Assembly (NCBI RefSeq): GCF_036370855.1
Contig: NC_088101.1
Span: 39,292,544-39,356,543 of the forward strand
Origin: Dromaius novaehollandiae
Taxonomy: Eukaryota; Chordata; Aves; Casuariiformes; Dromaiidae
Length of the DNA stretch: 64,000 bases
Direction of reading: 5' to 3'
The notes under the pieces are model-generated. The model had not been told where the DNA came from. It saw only the letters and a list, made by a program, of their open reading frames with translations, and did no database searches. Position numbers and translations under genes: made by a program. Below are positions 55,295-64,000 of this stretch, in pieces. Each line of letters begins with the position of its first letter. Positions within the stretch are counted from its first letter, which is position 1.

Positions 55295-55710
55295 AAGGCA
55301 GAACTGCGCTGTAAGAAGGTTAAGAGGGCTGAGCTGCTTTAGTCTGGCAAAGAGAAGGCCAAGGAGCAATGTAATAGCAGCCCACAACTACTTGAAGGGG
55401 AGTTAAAAAGATCACAGACACAAACTCTTCTTGGTATTAGCAGACGATACAACAAGCAGCAATGGTCACTACTGTGGCTTGCGAGATTCAGGTTGAACGC
55501 AAGGAAAAATTCCCTTTCCAGGAGGCAGTGCAGCACTGCAACAGGTTATTCACAGAGGCTGCAAACCCCGCTCTTTCAGAAGGTTTCCAAGATTCAGCTA
55601 GACAAAGCCTTGTCCAGCTTGATCTAATGTTGACAACATTCCTGCTTCAAGCAAAAGGCTGGATTAGGTGACCTCCAGAGGTCCTGCCAGCCAACGCTTC
55701 CATGCTCTAG
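55295..55710 (+). mobile_element. CR1 LINE 3' end, diverged
   Basis: This shows the same order of CR1 landmarks as the copy near 38.1 kb, but more diverged: a GGGCTGAGCTGCTTTAGTCTGG start, CAAGGAAAAATTCCCTTTCC, a segment resembling the lesson-to-tail region, and CTGGATTAGGTGACCTCCAG near the end. The tandem tail is degraded (TTCCATGCTCTAGG). It is plus orientation and 5'-truncated. Boundaries are approximate. Confidence 0.85.
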
Positions 55711-56589
55711 GCAACAAAAATGAAAACAGAGTAAAGAAATTAAACAATGCTATATGTAAATGTAGATAATAAGCATCAAATGAGGACCTCTACATCAAAT
55801 GGCTTTAAGTGTTATCAAAATAAAAAAAATTCTTTTCTTGTTACGAGATACTTATTAAAACAGCACACTCAGAACTATGTTAACTTTTAATGGAGAGAGG
55901 GTTAACTCTGCTTCTCTGTTGTTTCCTTTAAAGCAAGGCTATACTGTCAAAAGTAAATATTAACAAATATGTTTATAAATGTTATTTATCCTCAAACAAC
56001 CACCACTATGGTAGAAACCTTTTGCGACAAAGTTAAAGACTCATTCTGCCCTTTGCAGTCCATCCCCTTGCTTTATGCAACCACCCTCGTTTCATTATTT
56101 GTTACCATCACAGGAAATGATTGCCTGCAACGCGCAGTTAACAGCATGGTCTTTGGACGGTCTTAACTGCACGGATTACACTCTCTGGCTGCAGTCTCAG
56201 TGCTCCTTTTGCAATGGTATATTTTTATGCCTTGCTTTAGCTAAAACCTAAGCGACGGAGATCCATTTCATCACACATTAAGTCTTTTTTGTTCTTTTGC
56301 CCTTTAACAGGATCACCCTGTTGACTATCAGAAGTTATTTAGTTATTTCCCTTAGAGCAGCATTCACCTGTAGAATAGCGGTTTCTTTGGAAGACCCAAC
56401 ACTCTGCGGCTCAGTCTATACTCTTGCCCAAATAACTGCAAGCAATTTTTTTCTTCACACTGACAGTACACTTGAATTTCAAGATATGTTGATAAACTTT
56501 CAAGTAGACTATGTTATTTAACTTGTACAAAAGCTTTAATTAGTATCTTAAATTTACTTCAACAAGCTAGATTCAAAGACCGCTAAAAT

Positions 56590-56645
56590 TAGTGGAAATG
56601 TTTGCAATAACTTCAATGGGCTCTGGAAAAGGCCTAGTCAGGTAA
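56590..56645 (+). repeat. Possible ancient amniote interspersed repeat
   Basis: AACTTCAATGGGCTCTGGAA followed by AAGGCCT is close to the same dispersed amniote tail seen near 18.8 kb. It is short and diverged, with the family not assigned. Confidence 0.3.
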
Positions 56646-56915
56646 TCTTTTTAATGCTTACATGATACAATATATTACATGATACAACATATTAGCACCA
56701 GTTAATGATTATTACAGAAGAATTATAGATTACTTGTGCTCTTTATATTTTAAATGTTTTACTGTGGTAGTGCCTGAAGCAATTACCAAAACTGAAGCCT
56801 TTGCACTAGGCACTGGGAATGCACAAACAAACAAGATAGAGAAGCCCAGGAGAAAGAGGCAAGAGATACCCAGTCGGCAATCAACTCTACCATTTCTTGA
56901 ACTCCACGATCCAAA

Positions 56916-56921
<6 letters not shown>

Positions 56922-56950
<29 letters not shown>
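56922..56950. repeat. Poly(A) tract, 29 nt
   Basis: The longest homopolymer in the window. The 190 nt before it is open in one frame but resembles no gene, and no target-site duplication was seen, so a retrocopy is not supported. Confidence 0.95.
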
Positions 56951-56954
<4 letters not shown>

Positions 56955-59900
56955 CACCCATAAGGTCTCCTCTCAGGCCTCTTTCAAAGGACTTCTTGTG
57001 TGCACATGGACAGACCAGCAGATCATAGGTACACCTTATGAATTTATTCAGGACAGTTGATATGTTCTGTTGGGTTTTTTTCCCTCTGAATATGAGGCAA
57101 TAAATGGCTATCCTTGCTGTGGACAAGCAGAACAATTTCCAGATGAGCACTGAAGGACACAAGCATGCAGATGGCTAAGTTACCTGTTGAACAATGCTGA
57201 CTTCTCTGTTCTGTGAGAAGCAGATCTTTCTACTCCTTCTATAGAAGATGTAGTTAAGATTTTGAGAACATATATACTAAAAATAGATCATCTAATTCTC
57301 AGAGCCACCTTTCTCCTAATCTCTTTTACTCTCTGCTCTGAAGTCATGTGCACCCTTGGCAAGTGCTAATGCCAAGCTGTTTATGTTATGTTAATGGTGG
57401 GATCCAGTGAGCCCTAATGGAGATCACCACTTACTAGTCTCAGGCTTAAGAACTTCAGGAAGAATCTGAAATCATCTGACTCTTTCTTCCTTAAGATCAA
57501 GCACATATTTTGCACTGACAAGGGAACAGCTACTGAGCATTCTTGTATCAAATCCTTAACTTATTCAAAAAAAGTCTACAGTGCCTGCAAATTACTGTTC
57601 ACTGAATTTCACCAGACACACTACACAAACGCACCCCTGTAATTTCTCAGCATGTTGAGCAGTGAAATATTTAACCTTCATTTGTTATACTGGACACAGC
57701 TTCTGTTCTCAGCTTCCAAAACAAGTCAGCACAAGTTTGATGTGGGAGTGTAAAGAATTGATCCAGCTCTGAACTAGATCTTGCTCTGGCAAAAAACAGA
57801 ACACCCAGCCAATAAACCAACCAAAACCAGACAACGTATCAAGCTAATGATTTCACCCATAATCTAAAATTTCCCACCAGAGCTGAGAAAAGGTGCCAGA
57901 GAACCATGGCATTTGAAATACTATGGAGAAACAGAAGAATAAGCAGAGAAGTCAGTGTAGCAAAGAGTCACTTGTAAAATTTACAGCCGCTGTGTGGGAA
58001 CAAACCACAGACAGGCATTTGTGATAAGTAAGAAAGAGCAATATTAAATTAAGTCAAAGCCTTTCCTTGTATTACTGACCATCTGTATTTTTAACTACAC
58101 ATTCAAGTACAAATCACAATAGCTCTTCATTATGAACTCAAATAAATTTCATTATTGACATCTCTATTTGGCTTTTATTTTTTTTTTAATGGTAGGGAAC
58201 ACCTGTCACATCCATAACTGGCTATTCTTCCCCTAGAAATACTGACCAGAATTGAAAGTAAAACAATATAGACACTAAATAGTTTTTTTTTTTAAAAGTG
58301 CATTTGAGATAACATCAGAATACTGAGATTATTTCACAGTCCTAATGTGGCAATCCTTTTTTGTCTGAAAGGATGTGCACAGACACGTAACGAATCAATG
58401 CAGTTCACAATTAAGATTTACTATACTCAGTACAAGCTTCCCTGCACTTATTTTAGTCAGAACTCAGGAAAAAAGTCAAAATGGGAAAGCACACCAGATC
58501 CAGGTCCAAAATTAGACTGGATACAGCCTGCAAGTCTAACAGGAAGAAGAGTTTTTACTTTGTGGGTTTTGTTTTTGTTTTTTTTAGTACCCACACCACT
58601 TACTCTGTTAAAAACAAACTAAACAAAACCTCTAAAAATACTAAATAAAAATGCAATAAATATCCAGTGTTCTCAATTCCTTCCTAGAGTAATACTGCAT
58701 GTGATAGAAATAAGGGACAACAGGGTGGAAATCCATCACATGATTTTACTTATTTATATTGCTGTAAAATAACCTAAAGGCTTCCAACAAGACTGGCTTC
58801 CTTTTCCACAGCAGGTGATTAGATGATTCAGTTTAATGAATCTATGCAACTATTTTTATTCTTCTCAGTTTCTAAAGAATAAATCATAGTTTTCCTCCCT
58901 ATCACTTTGTTCCGTGCTTCCCTGCCCTTTCTCTCCTCCTGATGACTCAGTCTAAAACCCTGATACCACAACAAGCTCTGTAGAAACAGATCCCCTCCGT
59001 GGCTTTTGTTGCAAGCTTAGTAGGTACAGACATCCATTCCAACGTAGCGATGCAGAATGTGTTTAAAGAGTAGTTCATATTCAAGCTTTAACAATGAGTG
59101 TTAGGAGTTTAGATTTTTGTAGAAGTATCACTACAAATTGATCTGATCCTTCAAGACGTCAACAACATTTTTTGCAGAGAGAAGGCAACAACATATCAAT
59201 GTTTCAGCAGCGCATAAGCCACTTATTTTATGCCAACTTGTGGCATGACAGCAGCCTAATAGAAAGCCTGGATTTTCCGGAGTCCAGCTTGGGGCTCCAG
59301 CAGGTCAAACAGGAAAGGAAGAAGGTTTCCCTGTCTTCTTCTGTGACAATGTGCTGAACTTCACATATTCTCATTAAAAAAAAGTCCGCATTTCAAAAAG
59401 GGAGGATCTTTCCATCAGAAGATTCTCAAATTGTTTTATTTGTTATCTTTTCCCAAGTTTTCCAGAACACACTTGTTAAAAAGCTTTCTTGAATTCAGAG
59501 AAAACTACCTCACCTTCATGACATGCAGCGGGGCAAAGAGGCAGTCAAACCAGAGGACTGAGCTGTCTATAACAATTACTGCTATGGAGAAGGATGGTCT
59601 TGCTCCCATCTCACCCACTCACATCTCCAAGCTCCCTGCTTTACATCAGCTCTGGCACCTGTTTACCACGTCAGCAAGCCTCTTCAGCTCATTAAACCAG
59701 CTAAAAAAACTAATCCAGCAAAAAGACACAAACAGATTTCTAACAGCTCAGGCTGCAGCTTCACTCCTGGCTAGCACGGTCCCTGACCTCCCCCCGGCTG
59801 CATGTTCTTACTCTTTTCCTTGTGCCAGCTTCAACATCCATCAGATCCCATAGCAAACCACTCCAGAAAGCTCATTTAGCAGAATCCCATCCGTCGAGGT

Positions 59901-60078
59901 GAACAAGAAAAAGAGCTTTCTGCCGGGCTAGCGCACCTGAACTGGCTGGCGCAGGCTCTAATACGCACTGGGGCCAACGCAAGGGCTCCGGGAGAGACCT
60001 GCAGCAGCCACCAAGTACCTCAGCCCAGGCGGCCAGGAAACAACAGCTTTGGTGGCTTTGCTCCCCAACAGGTCAGAC

Positions 60079-60099
60079 CAGCAGCAGCAGCAGCAGCAG
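60079..60099. repeat. (CAG)7 trinucleotide repeat
   Basis: Seven uninterrupted CAG units (CTG on the SH3D19 strand), in a CpG-denser stretch about 0.35 kb from the candidate MAKRE exon. Not in any supported coding frame. Confidence 0.95.
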
Positions 60100-60432
60100 C
60101 TGCGCTGACATAAGAGGGAGACTGAGATCGCTCCTCCGGCAGCGGCAAACTATTAGATTAGTTTAGCCTACCTCGTCCTACTGTACCTGGAGTGGTACAA
60201 CTGTGACTAGCTTCAAGGGAAGATACCACTTCTTTGTTTGACGGTCTCCTGTGCTCGGATCCTCCAGTAAAATGCTGCTAGTTACAAGAATCATTGGTAT
60301 TTATACGTCTGATTATTTGGTAAGTCAAGCCCTTTCAAAGCATTTCTGAACTTTCACCTTTCAACTACCTTCTGCTTTGCATACAAGCCACGCACGGGCA
60401 GGACAAAGGTGAGCAACCCTGCGCATACTCAC

Positions 60433-60448
60433 TTTCGCGCTTTGCCAT
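60433..60448 (-). CDS. SH3D19: Candidate alternative first coding exon of SH3D19 (MAKRE)
   Basis: On the minus strand, an ATG at 60448-60446 in strong context (A at -3, G at +4) encodes MAKRE plus one base, then meets GTGAGTAT, a near-perfect donor. Exit phase 1 is what exon 2 requires and would give MAKRE-T-SRTSS. About 55-65 nt upstream is TTAAATTATT, a possible TATA-like element, and a GCATGCGT sequence lies between. The match of start, donor and phase is suggestive, but phase alone agrees by chance one time in three. The base before GT is A rather than the usual G. The 5' end is unknown. Confidence 0.33.
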
Positions 60449-62273
60449 GTTAAGCTGAGCTCTTACGCATGCACCAGAAATCTGATTTGTTCACATTCAC
60501 TAATAATTTAACAGAATGAAATGCTTAAATTGACCGTGAGCCAAGCTGCACCTACAAAATTTTTTTTAAACCCTGTAAAGATATCCAATAGGTTTATCTG
60601 GCACTATTTACATTACCTATTCATCACTACAACCACACATGGCATGCAAAAAATGCATTTATAGACTTGTACACAAAAGTATAGGACAATTGTCAAGTAA
60701 GGGAAGGACAGCAAACTCATCCACCTTAAGTGATATTCTTCAACGATGCCTTTAAGAACATCCTGCTTGGAGTCTTTTTGCTCTGTGTTCCACTGTATAA
60801 TCTTCCATACAGATGCAAATAAGGTGCAACAGCTAAAGCAGAGTGGTAGTCGTTTACACATACTTTACACTAGTAAGGTCACTAATGCAGGGCACATTCT
60901 AGAAGGGCGTTGTCAGGTCAAAAAATAATAAAAAAATAAGAGATGGACCCCCTATTATTGATTAGTAGCATTTTATCCAAGATAACCTGCAGGATCAAGA
61001 AAGCTAAGATTATATACATATATAAGCTGTAAGACCAAATATAGGTTCTCTACTAATAACAAATTCCAAAGTAAAAACTTTAAAGAATAGTCATAATAAA
61101 TAGCAGCCCAAACATTCAGCTGCTGTGGAAAATGTAGGAGAACCAACACTCTGTCTTTGCACCCTGCTCTAGACAAGGCAAAATCCTGCGTGCACGCCAA
61201 GCCACAATGGTTTCAGTAGGCTCCTGCTAATCCTGCACCTGCCCAGAACAGCCCTGACATGGCCTGGCTCCCTGGAAGTCGCAGGGCCTCTATGCTCCAA
61301 GCTTCTCCCCACAGCGAGATCCCTCAAGCTGCTACGCTTTGTCATCTATAAAGGAACGCTCAATTTCTTGTTGCTCAAGCTGAGACAAAACAGGGTTAAG
61401 GTTGTATCACAACTACTAAAACCAAGAATATTTGGAATTCAACTTTAAATATGCAGCGCAGCTGACATTTTCCCTGGAAAAAGACTTTCGGAAACCAAGT
61501 ATTCCTGGAGGGATTCTACGCTGACAGAAGAGGAACATGCCGCATTCACCACCTCAGCGACTGCCCAAAAACTGATCTAAGCAATGTCAATTAACAGTGC
61601 TGTCAATTAACAGTGACAACTGAATTACGGGAACACTTTCCATTGCTGGGCCAGGGTCCACTGGATTCCACCATACGAAACAAAAGCTTACTGTGAGCTC
61701 CAGGTCTCTAAAGCCGCACCAGTCTACCTTCTCCTGAGGTCCTGTCTCCACGCTTTCCACACACCAGCTCTTGCCTTCCACCTGTCAAGCTCTGCTGTCC
61801 TCACCTACAGGACGTTACTAAACGTGGACAGGTTTATAATCGGATGTTCCTCTACGTTGATAGCTACAAGAAAAATCGGTGACGTACTTCATTCCCCGAC
61901 ACGGCCGGCCGCATCTCTGGTGGTCACCGTGTGCCCACGCCAGCGTGAGCCTGGCAAGGAGGACTTGCAAAGCCCACCTCCCCACCTCCTGCAGAAGCGT
62001 GCCCCTGGGTCACGGACGCGCACGGGTCGGACCCCGTCCAGGCAGCGCTGACCTGGGCGACTCCTGCAGCATCGCTAACGCGACCCGACCTGTGACAGGA
62101 GTCGGGTCGCCGGGACCAGGCCAGAGCTCCACGACGTGCTGGGGCGAGCGGCCCGGCGGCGGGCGACTGAGCCCAGCCTGGCGGCTCCGCGCCTGCCGTC
62201 GGGGCCGTCGTGCCCCGGCGCGGCCGCCTCCCTCCCTCCCTCCCGGCCGCCCCGCTCCCCGCCCGGCCCTCAC

Positions 62274-62364
62274 CTGCCGCCGCGCTCAGCGCGCCCCTGC
62301 GGTGCCTCCTGCCCCGCTCCCGCGGCTCCTCCTCGTCCTCCTCCAGCCGCCAGGCCTCGGCCAT
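62274..62364 (-). CDS. SH3D19: SH3D19 coding exon 1 (N-terminus of long form)
   Basis: This is the first coding exon of the long SH3D19 form, inside the CpG island. The ATG at 62364-62362 opens 30 codons reading MAEAWRLEEDEEEPRERGRR and then a short Arg/Ala stretch, followed by one base. It ends in a strong donor (GGCAG|GTGAGG). The start has G at +4 but C at -3, so its context is only moderate. A six-codon upstream ORF lies just 5' of it. Exit phase 1 matches the next accepted exon (13268-13226), giving an Ala codon across the junction. The segment is acidic, then strongly basic, with no signal peptide or membrane span. The start is inferred from the donor, the phase and my recollection that the long mammalian N-terminus begins MAEA. 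That last point needs an alignment. Confidence 0.75.
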
Positions 62365-62412
62365 GGGCGAGGGGCGCGGCGGCGGCGCGGGAGCGCGGGC
62401 GGGGGGCGCCCT

Positions 62413-62433
62413 TCAGGCGGCGCCCGCCGCCAT
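62413..62433 (-). promoter_or_regulatory. Upstream ORF in the SH3D19 5' leader (MAAGAA)
   Basis: On the minus strand, an ATG at 62433-62431 with G at -3 and G at +4 is followed by five codons (AAGAA) and TGA. It ends about 48 nt before the main ATG. If the mRNA starts upstream of it, its start context is stronger than the main one, so it could damp translation or require reinitiation. Its presence in the transcript is inferred. Confidence 0.4.
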
Positions 62434-62690
62434 GTCGCGCCGCCGCCGCGGAGCCGCGCGCCGCCCCCCCGCCCCGCTCCGCTCCGCGCCGCCGCCCCCG
62501 CGGCCCGGCGCGGCACCTGCGCCCCGCCGCCCTGCGCGGAGGGGCCGAGGGGAGCGCGCGACGGCCGCCGTGGCCCTTCCCCGCCCGCCGCCGCGCTCCG
62601 GCGTCAGCAGGAAGCCCCGCGGCCGCCGGGCAGCGCCGCCAGAGGGGGCGGAGGAGGCGGCGGGGGGAGGTACCTGGCGGGCGGCCCGGC

Positions 62691-62710
62691 CCGGCGCGGC
62701 GCGGCGCGGG
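62691..62710. repeat. (GGCGC)n repeat in the CpG island
   Basis: About four GGCGC-type units just upstream of the GC-richest part of the SH3D19 promoter. Confidence 0.85.
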
Positions 62711-62800
62711 GGGCTCCGCGGGCGGCGGCGGGGCCCGAGGGGCAGCGGCAACGTGAAGGACCTGGGCGCGTTTCACAGCGGCACCTCCAGCTCGGGGGGA

Positions 62801-64000
62801 GGGGGGGGTTAACCTCAGCTTTCCGGGCCCCAGTTCCTTGTATCTGGAACCGAAGTGACACCGTTTCTTCATGGTGTGGATATCCTAAAACCAAATCGGG
62901 GATGTTTTTACAGTTGACCCCATGCTGGGCACCATAAGGAAAAAGTATGAGGAAGTTAAGCTGCGGCGCAGGTGAATAATGTGCAGCGAATAAAGTGTGT
63001 GACCGCAAATTGGACCAGGAAGATGCAACAAAATACTGAGTAATCTTAATGCTGAGCAATAGCTGCGCTGACTCACTGAGCACCATCTGCTCTCTGCACT
63101 GAATAAATCAGATACACAGCAACAACAACAAAAGTATTTGACCGTGAAACTGAAAAATTTATCACGATACATGAACACAAATAAGTGTCTATGCATTTTT
63201 TTAGTGTTTCAACACTTAACTTTACAATCATTGTTCTTTGACAGAGGATTTTTCTCCCTGAAAAGTCTTCTGCTCAAGTGGTATCTTAGTTATACTTCAG
63301 AAGGACGTAAGGCTAGGCTTAAAACTGCACGCCCAGTAAGAATATATTACAGACAGACAAGTCAGTCTGCCGCTACAGATACATATTTGCAAAAGCCTTA
63401 TGTTTCTAGATGATGTCTGCAGGGGTAGATCGGGGCAGACTGCATGTTGGTCGAAGGATCTCACCTCACAAAGTTCAGTGCAAGATCAGCGCGCCTTGTA
63501 GTGGACTTAGACTGGCTCCGTAATTCCTCAGCGGTACAGTGCTGCCACAAATACTCCATAGGGCTGTGCTGCAAGGCCTCACCTGCAACGAAAAGCACAG
63601 AAAATCAGTTCTATCAAGGAGAGCATGAGGAACCACAGAAAACACCAGAGAGAAACTGCTGGTACGCCTGTGCTAGAGACAAAAGAGACTCCCCAGTGCA
63701 AAGCAAGCAGCAAGCACAGTGTTTGTATTCAAGTCCTTTGCTGCGGAGCCAAAATCCAGCACCTGTATTCAGGTCCTAAATTCCAGTAAGCACAAAGAAT
63801 GACCAGTACCATCCATTTTTCACTTCCTCATGAATATCTCCTTTTTATACTACATGTTTTACTACTAATGGGGGAGGGAAGGGAAGCTTGCCATCACGTA
63901 AATTACCGAGATAGGAAAAACCACAAACATAAGATAGACTATAATACAGATTGGAAGGGTCCAGAAAGCTGAATTAAACTTGCTTTTGTTGTTACTGACA
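62801..64000. other. DNA upstream of the SH3D19 CpG island
   Basis: Composition returns to AT-rich outside the island. The only notable item is the exon-like segment at 63465-63582, described separately. The plus-strand open frame covering 63444-63779 runs antisense to it and resembles nothing I know. A CAACAACAACAA run lies near 63120. Otherwise nothing was seen. Confidence 0.6.
63465..63582 (-). CDS. Candidate coding exon upstream of the CpG island (unrecognised)
   Basis: On the minus strand, a good acceptor (CTTTTCGTTGCAG) and a consensus donor (GTGAG|GTGAGA) bound 118 nt. One frame (entry phase 1, exit phase 2) is open across the whole segment and the other two contain stops. It encodes 38 codons, beginning EALQHSPMEYLWQHC and ending RRADLALNFV, and the composition looks like real protein. 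I do not recognise it. An internal ATG at 63559-63557 could start 31 codons. Exit with AG equals the exit phase of SH3D19 exon 2, so it could join exon 3 (12231) in frame through an Arg codon. It cannot join exon 2 in frame. Alternatives are an exon of an unknown minus-strand transcript, or a chance pair of splice-like sites. The acceptor sequence is itself donor-like. Confidence 0.4.

Larger units (their letters stand above)
13269..62273. other. SH3D19: Large first intron of SH3D19 (about 49 kb)
   Basis: This runs between the exon 1 donor and the exon 2 acceptor. It contains CR1 3' ends near 38.1-38.5, 54.1-54.3 and 55.3-55.7 kb, a MIR-like SINE near 37.0 kb, many homopolymer and simple repeats, CpG-denser patches at 18.3, 21.8, 23.5 and 60.0 kb, and candidate alternative exons listed separately. 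Between these, long stretches (for example 13.3-17.6, 25.0-27.2, 31.3-34.5, 45.9-51.1 and 57.1-59.9 kb) show nothing I can support beyond ordinary AT-rich intronic sequence. Confidence 0.7.
61985..62800 (-). promoter_or_regulatory. SH3D19: CpG-island promoter of SH3D19
   Basis: This is a sharply GC-rich stretch with very frequent CpG, unlike the AT-rich DNA on both sides. It encloses coding exon 1 and its donor. GC boxes are visible (GGGGCGG at 62645-62651 and CCCCGCCC-type sites near 62467-62478 and 62578-62587). No TATA box is evident, which is normal for a CpG-island promoter. Long open frames on both strands here (up to about 350 codons) result from the lack of AT-rich stop codons. The transcription start is probably upstream of 62433 on the minus strand, but it is not visible from sequence. 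Confidence 0.8.

Noticed and set aside
56734..56950. Possible retrocopy ending in the 29-nt poly(A) tract
   Set aside because: The preceding open frame matches nothing, no AATAAA lies at the expected place and no flanking duplication was found.
57180..57216. 27-nt microexon candidate on the minus strand (CTTCTCACAG ... CAACAG|GTAACT)
   Set aside because: Same type of coincidence as the 24-nt case. The donor is weaker and there is no distinctive peptide.
62432..62812. Plus-strand ATG with GCCGCC context in the CpG island, suggesting a divergent gene
   Set aside because: The downstream frame is low-complexity Arg/Pro and ends soon after the island, with no donor of good quality. It is better explained as a shadow of GC-rich promoter DNA.
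61879..62937. Plus-strand open frame of 352 codons across the CpG island, with other long frames on both strands
   Set aside because: Composition is almost all Arg, Pro, Ala and Gly, as expected when GC-rich DNA lacks stop codons. It overlaps the SH3D19 first exon antisense and matches no protein I know.

Overview
This window reads as vertebrate nuclear DNA, most likely from a bird. It contains one intron-rich gene, very few interspersed repeats, several CR1 LINE 3' ends (one of the avian type with a short tandem-repeat tail), one MIR-like SINE, and no Alu- or L1-like sequence. A turtle or crocodilian source is less likely because repeat content is so low. The species cannot be named from the sequence.

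The gene is SH3D19 (Eve-1, SH3 domain-containing protein 19). It lies on the minus strand, so it reads right to left. Five coding exons fit together with perfect phase: exon 1 in a CpG island (62364-62274), then 13268-13226, 12231-12084, 11894-11693 and the 999-nt exon 11031-10033. Joined, they give 494 complete codons plus one base. This is the proline-rich, disordered N-terminal part of the protein. The SH3-domain exons must lie beyond the left edge, because no further SH3D19 exon could be recognised in 1-10032. From memory, the reference human protein starts at the equivalent of Met266 here, so the CpG-island promoter specifies a longer N-terminal form.

Layout: 1-10032 is intron downstream of the large exon. 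The exons between 10033 and 13268 are clustered. From 13269 to 62273 there is one intron of about 49 kb, holding three CR1 fragments, a MIR-like SINE, microsatellites, CpG-dense patches and several candidate alternative exons. From about 61.98 to 62.80 kb is the CpG-island promoter. From 62.8 to 64.0 kb is upstream DNA with one unexplained exon-like segment.

The most interesting material is transcript structure, not a new class of system. There is a 118-nt exon-like open frame upstream of the island (63582-63465). Two candidate alternative first exons (60448-60433 and 18183-18021) have strong start contexts and donors in the correct phase. A 40-nt and a 41-nt cassette candidate each break the frame alone but keep it together. 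None of these can be proved without transcript or cross-species data. Most other open frames in the window are chance ORFs in intronic DNA.
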